Assembly (NCBI GenBank): GCA_027859095.1 | Contig: JAQIBN010000085.1 | Coordinates: 1 to 56,128, forward strand | Direction: 5' to 3' | Length of the DNA stretch: 56,128 bases | DNA from: Spirochaetia bacterium | Lineage (GTDB): Bacteria; Spirochaetota; Spirochaetia; B11-G9 | Shown: piece by piece, positions 37,288-46,315 of the stretch | Numbering within the stretch: the stretch's first letter is position 1 | Layout of the letters: the number at the start of each line of letters is the position of its first letter | Translations under genes and position numbers: made by a program | The notes under the pieces: model-generated | The model's database searches: none | What the model was told of the DNA's origin: nothing | What the model saw: only the letters and a program-made list of their open reading frames with translations

Positions 37288-38017
37288 TTACAACCTCCTG
37301 TAAGGAAGGCATTAAGAATGTGAAAATAAGTGAAGAAATTATTACTCCAAGAACCAGGGACCAGCTGCTTCCAATTAATGGAACATAGCTCAAAGCAGTG
37401 TTCAGAATTCCGGCTGTCAGTGCGATCCAAATGATCTGCGGGGCTTTCCTGATCTCAGGAACCAGAAGGGACATAAAAAGGACATAGAGTCCCATTCCAA
37501 GGCTGCCCCCTAATGCATCAGGAATAAAAGTTCCAAGAAGGAATCCAGCTGCTGTTCCACTGCCCCAGGAAATATACGATAACAAACTTACTGTAAAAAC
37601 ATAGCCCACAGGCAGCCTCCCCTCTCGGGCCATGACAACAGAAAAGGTTTCATCTGTTACTCCGAAGGCTATAAAGGGTATCTGCCACCAGCGGGGAGTT
37701 ACCAGTCTGCTGCCAAGGGATGCGCTCATAATAAAATGACGAAAGTTAACCAGAAATGTTGCAGCCACAATACTTAATGGGGAAATACCGGCAATTAGCA
37801 TATTAAGTGCCATAAACTGGCTGGCTCCTGCAAAAACTATTGTGGAAAACATAACAGCATCTGTTAAATAAAGATTTGCACTTTTTACAAGAAGGCCGAA
37901 TGCCATGGCAACAGAGAAGTAACCCAGCATTATGGGAAATGCATCTTTGAAACCCATAATAATATAATCTATGAGATGTTTATCGGTTTTTGTTAACTCT
38001 TGTGATTCCATCATCAT
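37280..38017 (-). CDS. azlC: Branched-chain amino acid exporter large subunit
   Basis: A 245-residue AzlC-family membrane protein. Typical stretches are GFKDAFPIMLGYFSVAMAFG, FAGASQFMALNML and NFRHFIMSASL near 90, and FGVTDETFSV near 118. It forms the transport complex with AzlD. The three ATGs at the start leave a small ambiguity; a GGAGA lies upstream. It is the first gene of azlC-azlD-crp. Confidence 0.9.
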   Translation of the reverse strand: MMMESQELTKTDKHLIDYIIMGFKDAFPIMLGYFSVAMAFGLLVKSANLYLTDAVMFSTIVFAGASQFMALNMLIAGISPLSIVAATFLVNFRHFIMSASLGSRLVTPRWWQIPFIAFGVTDETFSVVMAREGRLPVGYVFTVSLLSYISWGSGTAAGFLLGTFIPDALGGSLGMGLYVLFMSLLVPEIRKAPQIIWIALTAGILNTALSYVPLIGSSWSLVLGVIISSLIFTFLMPSLQEVVSE

Positions 38018-38187
38018 GTATACTTATATCAGGAGATAAAAGTATGTGCAATATTTGAAAAAACAAATTGAAGATACTGCTCTTTTTAAATTTTCTGCTT
38101 AATTTTAGACATCTATCTTCTGCATCTTCAATTCAGTAAGATCATCTATTAAAAATTCCCGGCAGAAAGAAGAATAATCAGAATTTT

Positions 38188-39450
38188 CTATACCATGTTC
38201 TTTACTGTATTTTCCAATCGGGCCTTCTCTGCAGCAAAAATCACTTCATGGCTCAAACATGATTCTTCAATATTTCTCTTTATAAAGGAATGGTCTCCTG
38301 TTTCCCAGGCCTTGATATATGCAGTCATCAGGCCAAAATCACCACCGCCGTGCCCCTCAGAAGCACTGGCACCACTGGAATCCACTTCTATCTTTTCCCA
38401 GGTATCACTCAGAAAATCATACAATTGTATTTTATTTCCATCTGTATCCAGCATTCCCCGGGTACCGAAGATTCGTGTTTTTCTGTGAGAAACATCTGTA
38501 AAAGCAAGCACTGATAAGGAGGCTGTCCTATTTTCTGAAAAGTTTAGATTGACCACCTGGTTATCAACCACATTATTGTCACAGGAATATACACAACGCC
38601 CATAAGGGCCTGATTGAAGGGCAATATCAAGAGCTTCAATACTCAACTCATCTATCACCGTATCCAGGGGCCATATCAAATTCCCTTCCTTGAGAATTTT
38701 ACTGTAAAAACGTGGTGCTGAAAAAGGACAGGAAGCTTCAATACTGCAATTAAAACAACGGGATGACGCACCTTCAGGTTTATTCTCTTTACGAAAATGA
38801 TTCAACGAGCCGAAAGAGGATACAGAGCTCACTTCACCTCCCATAACATGTAAAATCCAGTCTATATCATGACAGGACTTTGCCAGAAGCATGGAACTGC
38901 TGGTATCTTCCCTCCTCCAGTTACCACGCACATATGAATGAACATAATGCCAGTAACCAACAGGTTCAAGTCTCTGAAGAGATACAACATCTCCTATCCG
39001 GTCAGTTCCAAGGAGTTTTTTAATGAGTTGGGTATGGGGAGTATAAAGAAGGACATGGCAAATTCCGAATAATATCCGGTTTCGTTTTACAGCCTCAGAA
39101 ATTTTTACACACCCTTCATGATCCACCGACATGGGTTTTTCAAGGAGAATGTTATAACCCAAATCAGAAAATGCAACCACAGGCTCAACATGGTCTCTGT
39201 CCGGGGTGGCAATAAGAACAGCATCAGCTGAAGGCTTATCCTGCAGAAGAGCCCTCCAGGAAGAATATCTGTATTTTTCAGGGACTCCAAATTTTTCTCC
39301 GAACAAGTTTCTTCTAAACTCATTTGGTTCTGCTACAGCACATATCACTAATTTATCAGGATTTAACAGAGAAAACTCACTGTAAGCCCGTCCCCGGCTC
39401 CCTGCTCCCAGTACTGCAAGTCTCATCTTTTTGCTGTTCTTTTTACTCAT
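38188..39450 (-). CDS. Gfo/Idh/MocA-family NAD(P)-dependent oxidoreductase
   Basis: A 420-residue oxidoreductase. The Rossmann motif VLGAGSRGRAY lies near residue 13 and the family LLEKPMSVD near 100, with a SCHDIDW metal/substrate-site stretch near 190. A cysteine-rich segment (SRCFNCSIEASCPF, near 230) interrupts the C-terminal domain, as in some sugar oxidoreductases linked to ABC systems. It follows the two permease genes by 3 bp, so it probably processes the imported sugar or polyol. The substrate is unknown. Confidence 0.87.
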   Translation of the reverse strand: MSKKNSKKMRLAVLGAGSRGRAYSEFSLLNPDKLVICAVAEPNEFRRNLFGEKFGVPEKYRYSSWRALLQDKPSADAVLIATPDRDHVEPVVAFSDLGYNILLEKPMSVDHEGCVKISEAVKRNRILFGICHVLLYTPHTQLIKKLLGTDRIGDVVSLQRLEPVGYWHYVHSYVRGNWRREDTSSSMLLAKSCHDIDWILHVMGGEVSSVSSFGSLNHFRKENKPEGASSRCFNCSIEASCPFSAPRFYSKILKEGNLIWPLDTVIDELSIEALDIALQSGPYGRCVYSCDNNVVDNQVVNLNFSENRTASLSVLAFTDVSHRKTRIFGTRGMLDTDGNKIQLYDFLSDTWEKIEVDSSGASASEGHGGGDFGLMTAYIKAWETGDHSFIKRNIEESCLSHEVIFAAEKARLENTVKNMV

Positions 39451-39453
39451 TAA

Positions 39454-40287
39454 TTATCCTTTAACTGAACCGGAACGTACTCCGGCTATTACATATTTTT
39501 GCATAAATAGAAAAAATATCACAATTGGAAACATACCCAGTACCAGAGTAGCAAGAGCATAATCCCAACGGTTAGTGTACTGCCCGAAAAAACTGAAAAC
39601 GGCAAGAGGAATTGTATGAAGAGATCGTTTTGACAGAATTAAAAGAGGCAGCAGAAAATCATTCCAAATCAGCAGAGTCTGGAGAATTATGACTGTTATG
39701 GTCATAGAACGAATCATTGGAATTACTATATATAAAAAAATCTGAAAGATGTTACAGCCATCAATTAAAGCTGCTTCTTCCATCTGGATAGGCACTGATT
39801 TAATAAATCCATGATATAGAAACACAGTGAAGGGTGTGCTGTATCCAAGATAAACCAGAATCAGACCAATCCGGCTGTTTAAGAGATGGAAATCGGTAAC
39901 AACCCTCATCAGGGGGATCATTATTGATTGAAAAGGGGTAACCATGGCAGCAACAAAGGCAAAAAACATTAATCCATTAAATTTTGTATTTTTTCTAACC
40001 ATCCACCATGATGCCATAGAGCCGATAATTACAAGAAATAGAATAGATAATGATGTGATGAATATTGAATTGGAAAACACCGAAAGAAATTTTATTTTAC
40101 TAAAAGCATTTGTATAATTACTCCAGGCAATAATTCTGGGCAATGAGGCAGCGTTTTTTAGAATTTCTCCGAATGGTTTAAGGGAATTTACCACAACAAA
40201 GTAGAATGGAGCCAGAAATAACATAGCAATAAGCACCATGCCAAGCTCCATTACTCCTACAATAGTCCTTCTTCTAACCTGGATCAT
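39454..40287 (-). CDS. Sugar ABC transporter permease, MalG/UgpE type
   Basis: A 277-residue permease with six membrane helices. The EAA loop reads EEAALIDGCNIFQIFLYIVI (near 170-190), as in MalG-like proteins. It pairs with the MalF-type permease whose gene it overlaps by 4 nt (ATGA). No ATPase gene is present in the operon; such CUT1 systems commonly share a MsmK/UgpC ATPase encoded elsewhere. Confidence 0.92.
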   Translation of the reverse strand: MIQVRRRTIVGVMELGMVLIAMLFLAPFYFVVVNSLKPFGEILKNAASLPRIIAWSNYTNAFSKIKFLSVFSNSIFITSLSILFLVIIGSMASWWMVRKNTKFNGLMFFAFVAAMVTPFQSIMIPLMRVVTDFHLLNSRIGLILVYLGYSTPFTVFLYHGFIKSVPIQMEEAALIDGCNIFQIFLYIVIPMIRSMTITVIILQTLLIWNDFLLPLLILSKRSLHTIPLAVFSFFGQYTNRWDYALATLVLGMFPIVIFFLFMQKYVIAGVRSGSVKG

Positions 40288-41171
40288 GCTTCAACCTCCA
40301 TTTTTTTGGTTTGGCGTACCTGAAAAAGAGTAATTACACCAACCACCAGAAAATAGAGAATAGATTTCGCTGATCCGACTCCATAATTACCGTATCTAAA
40401 AGCTTCGAGATAGATATTCAGTGCAACGGTCTCAGTAGAACGGAAAGGCCCTCCTGAAGTTAGAGATAAAACTATATCAAAACTCTTAAAAGTCCATGAT
40501 AGAGCTAAAAACAGACAAACAGTAATTGCCGGCATAGACAAAGGTACAATTATACGGGTGAACATATAGACACCACCGGCTCCGTCCATATGTGCTGCTT
40601 CCATAAGTTCTGTATCAATATTTAGAAGATGGGCAATATAAATAATCATTAGATACCCAACCGATCTCCAGGTATATACAATTACTAGACCCCAGAACCC
40701 GGTCTCAGGAGAACCTAACCAGGGAAGTGCAAAAAAACTGAGTTTTGTAATTTCTCCAATAGTAGAGAAGCCATTCACCAGGATAAATCGCCAGATAAAT
40801 CCAAGAAGTACTCCTCCGATGACGTTGGGAAGGAAAAAAATGGTCCTGAGCAACACCTTGGTCCTTAATGGTTGAATCAGAACCATGGCAAATCCAAATG
40901 CCAGAACGTTTGTAATTACCAATGTGGTTACAGTAAAACGAAAAGTAAACCATAATGATGTAAAAAATTGTGTATCATGAAATAAAATCTGTTGAAAATT
41001 ATTAATTCCTACCCAAATTGGAGTGGCATTTACTCCATTCCACTCTGTAAAACTATAATAAATTCCGGAAATAAATGGGAATACGATGATAAGTATGAAA
41101 AAAAACACTGCCGGTCCGAGAAAAACTGTTGCTAATCCCGCCTGTTTTATACGATTTCCTGATTCAGACAT
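40284..41171 (-). CDS. Sugar ABC transporter permease, MalF/UgpA type
   Basis: A 295-residue permease with six helices and the EAA loop MEAAHMDGAGGVYMFTRIIV near 190-210. The ATG follows GGAGGAAAT. A transcription attenuator lies between it and the binding-protein gene, so its expression should be lower than that of the binding protein. It overlaps the next permease gene by 4 nt. Confidence 0.92.
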   Translation of the reverse strand: MSESGNRIKQAGLATVFLGPAVFFFILIIVFPFISGIYYSFTEWNGVNATPIWVGINNFQQILFHDTQFFTSLWFTFRFTVTTLVITNVLAFGFAMVLIQPLRTKVLLRTIFFLPNVIGGVLLGFIWRFILVNGFSTIGEITKLSFFALPWLGSPETGFWGLVIVYTWRSVGYLMIIYIAHLLNIDTELMEAAHMDGAGGVYMFTRIIVPLSMPAITVCLFLALSWTFKSFDIVLSLTSGGPFRSTETVALNIYLEAFRYGNYGVGSAKSILYFLVVGVITLFQVRQTKKMEVEA

Positions 41172-41193
41172 ATTTCCTCCAGGCGGAAAAAAA

Positions 41194-41223
41194 ACAGTTC
41201 CCCGGAAAAAATCAGGGAACTGT
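41194..41223 (-). terminator. Intrinsic terminator/attenuator between binding protein and permease genes
   Basis: On the minus strand a 9-bp perfect stem ACAGTTCCC...GGGAACTGT with a 12-nt loop is followed by eight T. This is a standard rho-independent terminator shape. Its place inside the operon suggests partial readthrough, giving excess binding protein. Confidence 0.85.
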
Positions 41224-41231
41224 ATCTATTA

Positions 41232-42482
41232 TTATTCAGCAAGCTTAACCCATGATTCCTGCATTCGTTTCAGCATTTCACTATAAGAAATTTTATCTGC
41301 AACATATCGCTGTGCATGTTCTGAGAATTCGTTATACATACCATCATGCCATGTTGTAAATGACCAGGGAACAGTTTTTCCTTTTGAAGCATAAGTTAAT
41401 ATATCCTGACTTAATCCCCCTAATGAATCTGATTTTATATTATCAAAAGCAGGGATATAGCCAAACTCCTCTGTAATATATCTTTGTCCAACCTCAGAAC
41501 TAACCATCCAGTTCAGGAACTTTTTGGCATCATCCTTCATATCTGATTCTTTGTTTACGACCCAATAAAAGGGAACCCCTACAGGTATTCTGCCGGAAAC
41601 AGCCGGATCATTATTCACTGGAATCGGTAGGAGTCCTACTTCTGCATCAGGATTTGCTTCATAGATCCCGACCTCTTTCCAGTTTCCCTGCTGAACCATG
41701 GCTACCTGTCCGGTATTAAACAAGGTCATTTGAGCATTATGATCAGTAGTTAGGGGGTTTTTATTTCCATATTTAATTGTCAAATCAAAAGTTTCTTTAA
41801 AACTGTTAAAAATTGCGTTATCTGCAATTGATGCTGTTCCATTATCCAGGGCAGTAGAAAAGGAGGCTGGATCCTGAAGAGTAGCAAAAGGAATATTCAT
41901 AAGATGCATACCTATAACCCACCATTCTGAGTATCCATTTCCAAATGGCGTTATCCCCATGGCTTCTATCTTTTCTGCTGCATCTCTTAGTTCCTGTACA
42001 GTCCCTGGTGTTTTGGTTATACCTGCATCCCTAAATATCTTTTTGTTGTAGATGAATCCGTATCCTTCAAGGTTGAAAGGCATTCCCATCAGTTTACCTT
42101 CAAAGGTCATAGGTCTCTTTGCCGACTCAACTGCATGGCTTACCCAAGGCTGATCAGATAGATCGGACAGGTATTCTGAAAAAGTATTTGCCAGAGCTGG
42201 TCCATCCACTACAAAAATATCAGGTCCGTTTCCAGATGCAAATTTTGTTTTCAATGTTGTTGTCCAATCAGCTGCACCACCTACAGTCTCAACTACAAGT
42301 TTTACACCCGGCTCCACTTTAGCATATTCCTTGACTAATTGATCCCATTGCTCAACCTGACTCACCTTAAAATGATACAAGTTTAATTCTCTGGGTGTGG
42401 TTTTCTGCTCTTCCTTATTACCTGCTGCGAATAAAAAGCCAATTGACAATAAGAATATCAATCCCAATAACATTTTTTTCAT
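41232..42482 (-). CDS. Extracellular sugar-binding protein of ABC transporter (family 1)
   Basis: A 416-residue solute-binding protein. A signal peptide ends near LFAAGNKEEQ, spirochaete-like, without a lipobox cysteine. The mature part shows LNLYHFKVSQVEQW, FASGNGPDIFVVDGP near 90 and a typical GNWKEVGIYE stretch near 270, as in CUT1 sugar-binding proteins. The ATG follows AGGAGG. It is the first gene of the operon (binding protein, two permeases, oxidoreductase) and lies behind a promoter overlapped by a ROK-type operator. Confidence 0.92.
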   Translation of the reverse strand: MKKMLLGLIFLLSIGFLFAAGNKEEQKTTPRELNLYHFKVSQVEQWDQLVKEYAKVEPGVKLVVETVGGAADWTTTLKTKFASGNGPDIFVVDGPALANTFSEYLSDLSDQPWVSHAVESAKRPMTFEGKLMGMPFNLEGYGFIYNKKIFRDAGITKTPGTVQELRDAAEKIEAMGITPFGNGYSEWWVIGMHLMNIPFATLQDPASFSTALDNGTASIADNAIFNSFKETFDLTIKYGNKNPLTTDHNAQMTLFNTGQVAMVQQGNWKEVGIYEANPDAEVGLLPIPVNNDPAVSGRIPVGVPFYWVVNKESDMKDDAKKFLNWMVSSEVGQRYITEEFGYIPAFDNIKSDSLGGLSQDILTYASKGKTVPWSFTTWHDGMYNEFSEHAQRYVADKISYSEMLKRMQESWVKLAE

Positions 42483-42513
42483 AAAAACCTCCTCGGTTTT
42501 TTAAAGAGAAATT

Positions 42514-42542
42514 ATTATCACCTATAATGTTTGTTGTGACAA
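42514..42542 (-). promoter_or_regulatory. Promoter of the sugar ABC operon
   Basis: Minus strand -35 TTGTCA (42537-42542), 17-nt spacer, -10 GATAAT (42514-42519); each box has 5 of 6 consensus bases. The spacer and -35 lie inside the palindromic operator described separately. Confidence 0.75.
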
Positions 42543-42557
42543 CAATCATTATAGGTG
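42519..42557. promoter_or_regulatory. Nested palindromic operator, probable ROK repressor site
   Basis: Outer arms CACCTATAAT (42519-42528) and ATTATAGGTG (42548-42557) enclose a second palindrome TTGTTG-TGA-CAACAA (42531-42545). The inner site resembles XylR/ROK operators, and it covers the sugar operon promoter. Another short palindrome, CAATAATTGTTTATTG (42627-42642), sits closer to the ROK gene and may serve autoregulation. Confidence 0.7.
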
Positions 42558-42683
42558 TCTTTCTTTACTTTTGTCAAGTTTTTTTATAGTTTATTATTTG
42601 TCCTTGACCAAAGGGCTAACTCTAAACAATAATTGTTTATTGAAAGAACAAAGTAGTTATTCTATATCTAAAAGGAGGAGCTT

Positions 42684-43850
42684 ACGGGATATCAACAGGA
42701 ACAAAAGAAAAAAAACATCTCAAAAATACTTGAAATCATCCACAGTTCACAGGGAATCAGCAGGATTGATATAGCCAGAGAACTTGAAATTGATCGTTCA
42801 ACAGTTACAACAATCGTACCCGAACTTTTAAAATATGAAATTCTGAAGGAAATTCAGATAAAACCAACTGGTAAAGGAGGAAGACCTCCAATTCTCTTAC
42901 AAATAAATATGAACTTTGGTAATACTATAGGGGTAGCTATCCATCTAAAAAGTTACCAGGCTGCAGTTCTGAATCTTTCCGGAGAAATTGTTTTTATCCT
43001 CCAGGAAAAACTTCCGCACCCTTTAGAGGAGTTCGGAAATAACTGTAAAACAATCCTGAATCGAATTGAAAACAAATTGAAATACACCGGGATTCCGATT
43101 ATTGGTGCTGCAATTGCAATATCTGGCACTATTAACTCATTAAATAACAGTGTAGACCGTTCCTTTGTTTTTCAATTGGAAGATTACGATTTCCAAAAGG
43201 AGATATCCGAACAGTTTCCATACCCTGTTTTTGTAGAAAATGATGCAAATGCAGGGGCATGGGGAGAGCTTTTCCCCCCCTGGAATAAACACTACACATC
43301 TTTTCTATATCTATTGGCGAGAACTACAGCATATAATACAGATACTAACATTGATACAGGGATGGCTATTGGAATAGGAGTGGTGGCAGACGGTCGTATA
43401 CTTTATGGCGCCCACAACCAGGCAGGAGAACTTCGTAGTGCTTACTGGAAAAAATCAAGGGATTCAAAAAAGCAAGTATCCATACCTCTTAGCAGGTTGG
43501 TAAATATTCAGAATGACAAGGTTGTGCTTCAGGAATTTATAGAAGAAATTCTTGTAACTCTGGGACCAGTAGTCTCCGTCATAGATCCGGAAGCAATAAT
43601 TTTTGGAGGTGATTTAAAAGATCAAATACCACTTATTATGGAAATACTGAGAGGCTCTCTGGTTGAAAATTATCTGAGTATGGAACAGGAGAAATATTCA
43701 ATTGCTCCGCCGGTCAAAGGAGAGGAAGAGATCTGTGCAGGGGCAGCATGTATGTTTTTACACCGTTTATTCAAACAAAACTATGAACATCCCCAAAAAA
43801 AAGATGTTGTTGCATGGGAAAATATTTTTCAATTGGTATCAGCCAGGTAA
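42684..43850 (+). CDS. ROK-family transcriptional repressor with apparent ACG start
   Basis: About 388 residues. The N-terminal winged helix (GISRIDIARELEIDRSTVTT, then GKGGRPPILL) is followed by a ROK sugar-kinase-like domain with GVAIHLKSYQAAV, VENDANAGAWGE near 190 and a later GAACMF. The first in-frame ATG is at 42909, which would delete the whole DNA-binding domain. A strong AAGGAGG (42672-42678) is followed 5 nt later by ACG (42684), with an in-frame stop just upstream, so ACG is the best start. The usual CxCGxxGC-type zinc motif of ROK proteins is not seen. It is divergent from the sugar operon it probably represses. Confidence 0.82.
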   Translation, partial: TGYQQEQKKKNISKILEIIHSSQGISRIDIARELEIDRSTVTTIVPELLKYEILKEIQIKPTGKGGRPPILLQINMNFGNTIGVAIHLKSYQAAVLNLSGEIVFILQEKLPHPLEEFGNNCKTILNRIENKLKYTGIPIIGAAIAISGTINSLNNSVDRSFVFQLEDYDFQKEISEQFPYPVFVENDANAGAWGELFPPWNKHYTSFLYLLARTTAYNTDTNIDTGMAIGIGVVADGRILYGAHNQAGELRSAYWKKSRDSKKQVSIPLSRLVNIQNDKVVLQEFIEEILVTLGPVVSVIDPEAIIFGGDLKDQIPLIMEILRGSLVENYLSMEQEKYSIAPPVKGEEEICAGAACMFLHRLFKQNYEHPQKKDVVAWENIFQLVSAR

Positions 43851-43929
43851 TGAATAAATTATAGCAGTTAAATAGGTTTTGATTATTTATATAAAGCCTC
43901 GTAAAATTTTCGTGAAAAAATCATCCTTC

Positions 43930-44532
43930 TTAAGTATTAATACCAAGCAGATCGAGATCCTTCTGCAAAGTAACAGGACTAGCTAAATGAATAGTCTCAA
44001 ATCCCAGATTGGAGGCTGTTAAAATATTATTTTTTGTATCATCAATAAATATGGATTCACCAGGATCAATTTTATACTTATTAATCAATCTAATATAGAT
44101 ATCAGTATCCGGTTTCATCATATTTACTTTCGCAGAAATAATTCCACCATTAAAATTATTAAAGAAATCATATTTTTCAAAAATGCAGGAATAAATTTGA
44201 TGACTGATATTGGAAAGATATAATAGATTATACTCATGGATTTTAAGAAGTTTAAGAATCTCTACTGTGCTTTCAATAGGTGTAAATATGCTGCATAAAT
44301 CCGACATAACCTCACGAAGAATAAGTTCCCTTTCCGGATTTCTATCTATAAATATTCTTAAAACCTCACTTTCAGTTTTTGTTCCCTTATCAAGATCCAG
44401 CCACTCCTGTGTATCGAAAATAGCTGAAAACAGGAAGAGGACATCCTCCTCCGGGTATTTTTTACTCAAAAATTCAATAGGTCTATAATATACAAGCACA
44501 TTTCCAATATCAAAAATTATATTTTTTATCAC
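43930..44532 (-). CDS. HAD-superfamily hydrolase, YihX-like
   Basis: A 200-residue HAD subfamily IA protein. Motif I is IIFDIGNVLVYY, the DxGNV form common in YihX-type phosphatases. Motif II serine is in LYLSNIS near 117, motif III lysine in MMKPDTDIY near 148, and motif IV in FIDDTKNN near 170. It probably removes phosphate from a sugar phosphate or similar small molecule. The start is GTG with GGAAGGGA upstream. It stands alone between the ROK gene (convergent) and the iron-type transporter operon. Confidence 0.87.
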   Translation of the reverse strand: MIKNIIFDIGNVLVYYRPIEFLSKKYPEEDVLFLFSAIFDTQEWLDLDKGTKTESEVLRIFIDRNPERELILREVMSDLCSIFTPIESTVEILKLLKIHEYNLLYLSNISHQIYSCIFEKYDFFNNFNGGIISAKVNMMKPDTDIYIRLINKYKIDPGESIFIDDTKNNILTASNLGFETIHLASPVTLQKDLDLLGINT

Positions 44533-44647
44533 TTCCCTTCCTGTTTTACAGAATTCAATTGAAAACTGTTTCTTATTTTATTTCCCGGATCCACAAAAGG
44601 GAATTTAATATCAATCCAATAACAGATTATTCTATTGTAAATACCAT

Positions 44648-46315
44648 TTAACCAGCAATAGTTTCTTTCCCTACACCTAAGAATTTATTAACTATAAACA
44701 GAGCTAATCCAGTGCATACCAACAGTATTGTTGCCAGTGCTGAAGCAGTCCCGAATAAGCCGTCAAGAACACTCAAGTATATTCTTACAGGCATTGTCAT
44801 GGTTTTACCTACATATAATACAATAGAAGAAGACAGTTCATTAACTGCAGTAACCCAACTCATTATGGCACCGGAAATTATACCCGGAATCATCAGTGGC
44901 AATGTGACCTTTCGGAAGGTTCTACCAGGAGGTGAACCGAGATTAATGCCTGCTTCCTCCAGAGAAGGATCAATCTGCTGAAGAATTGAAGCACTGGATC
45001 TGATTGAGTAAGGCAGTCTACGGATAAAATAGGACATGATGATGATCGTAGCAGTACCTGCCAGATACAATGGTTTTCCATTGAAAGCAACAATGAATCC
45101 TATTCCCAATACAGTTCCCGGAATTATGTAAGGAATCATCAGAAGAGGGTCAAGTAATCTTGCCGGAAGATTTTTCTTTCTCGACATGACGAAACCTAAC
45201 AAGGTTCCCACTATTACAATAAAAATTACAGCTGTTATGGAAAAGACAAGACTGTTGGTGATAGCTACCGGAACATCATGCAATATTTTCTGATAACTCT
45301 GCAGGCCAAAACCAGGCTGGAACACCGGTCCCTTTGTTTTTCGAAAGGAAAAAATAACTACTACTGCCAAAGGAAGTGTACTGATAAAAACGATCAGATA
45401 ACTTACCAGATGAGCTGCTAGGTTTGCAATTCCATGCAGAGATTTGACTTCCTGCTTATTGAGCATATTACTGGAGTATTTACGCCTGGAAGATGCATAT
45501 CTCTGAAAGAATATGACAAGAGTGGAAACAAGAATTAAAAGAATACTTACAGTAGAGGCAAGTCCGGGATTCTCCCCTACTTCACTGGTAAAAAGATTGT
45601 ATGCCATGGTAGGGAGAACATGAAAGTTTCTTCCAATTATCATGGGAGTTCCAAAATTTGCCAGGGACATCATAAAGGCCATAAGTCCGCCTGCACTTAC
45701 TGATGGAAGAACCAGAGGCAGAGTTACTCTAAAAAACCTTGTTACAGAATTGGCTCCCATATTCTCAGCAGCTTCTTCCAGTGATCGGTCAACAGCAGTC
45801 AATGCTCCGGATGTTAAAAGGAAAACAAAAGGATAATACTGCAATGTATATACCAGAATTATGCCTCCGGGTCCGAATATCGTAGGTAAATTAATACCCA
45901 GGGTCATTAGAAAATTACGGAGAAAACCGTTATTTCCCATCATCATTATCCAGGAATAAGCACCGATGAAGGGAGGCGAAAGAAGAGACAAAACCGCAAA
46001 TGTTGCCAGGACCGTTTTACCCCGAATTTTAAACCTTGAAGTAAAAAAAGCAAGGGGTATTCCAAACAGCAGGGCGCCTATGGTTCCACCAAAGGATACG
46101 AATAAACTATTCATAATAGTACGGGTATAATAGACTTTGGAGAAAAATTCTCTATAATTCGAAAGTGAAAGTCTTCCTGTTTCATTACTGATAAAACTAG
46201 CCTTGAATATATTGAAGAGTGGAAAGATAAGAAGAACAAATACTGTTAAGTAACCAAAAACTGTTACCAGTGTCCAGAAATCAAAACTGGAATTACGAAG
46301 CCTTCCAATTTTCAT
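44648..46315 (-). CDS. Iron(III)-type ABC transporter permease, fused double permease
   Basis: A 555-residue permease with two six-helix halves of the FbpB/SfuB/AfuB type. The EAA loops are EEAAENMGANSVTRFFRVTL near 180 and EEAGINLGSPPGRTFRKVTL near 450. It moves iron(III), or in some relatives phosphonate or thiamine-like ligands, with an ATPase and a periplasmic protein. GGAGTCAGGA precedes the ATG and the gene overlaps the ATPase stop by 4 nt. The permease is intact although both partner genes upstream are frameshifted. Confidence 0.88.
   Translation of the reverse strand: MKIGRLRNSSFDFWTLVTVFGYLTVFVLLIFPLFNIFKASFISNETGRLSLSNYREFFSKVYYTRTIMNSLFVSFGGTIGALLFGIPLAFFTSRFKIRGKTVLATFAVLSLLSPPFIGAYSWIMMMGNNGFLRNFLMTLGINLPTIFGPGGIILVYTLQYYPFVFLLTSGALTAVDRSLEEAAENMGANSVTRFFRVTLPLVLPSVSAGGLMAFMMSLANFGTPMIIGRNFHVLPTMAYNLFTSEVGENPGLASTVSILLILVSTLVIFFQRYASSRRKYSSNMLNKQEVKSLHGIANLAAHLVSYLIVFISTLPLAVVVIFSFRKTKGPVFQPGFGLQSYQKILHDVPVAITNSLVFSITAVIFIVIVGTLLGFVMSRKKNLPARLLDPLLMIPYIIPGTVLGIGFIVAFNGKPLYLAGTATIIIMSYFIRRLPYSIRSSASILQQIDPSLEEAGINLGSPPGRTFRKVTLPLMIPGIISGAIMSWVTAVNELSSSIVLYVGKTMTMPVRIYLSVLDGLFGTASALATILLVCTGLALFIVNKFLGVGKETIAG

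Noticed and set aside
38018-38187. Coding remnant after the oxidoreductase gene (minus strand)
   Set aside because: One frame stays open for about 45 codons, but it has no start, no family resemblance and overlaps the intact C-terminus; likely chance in AT-rich DNA.
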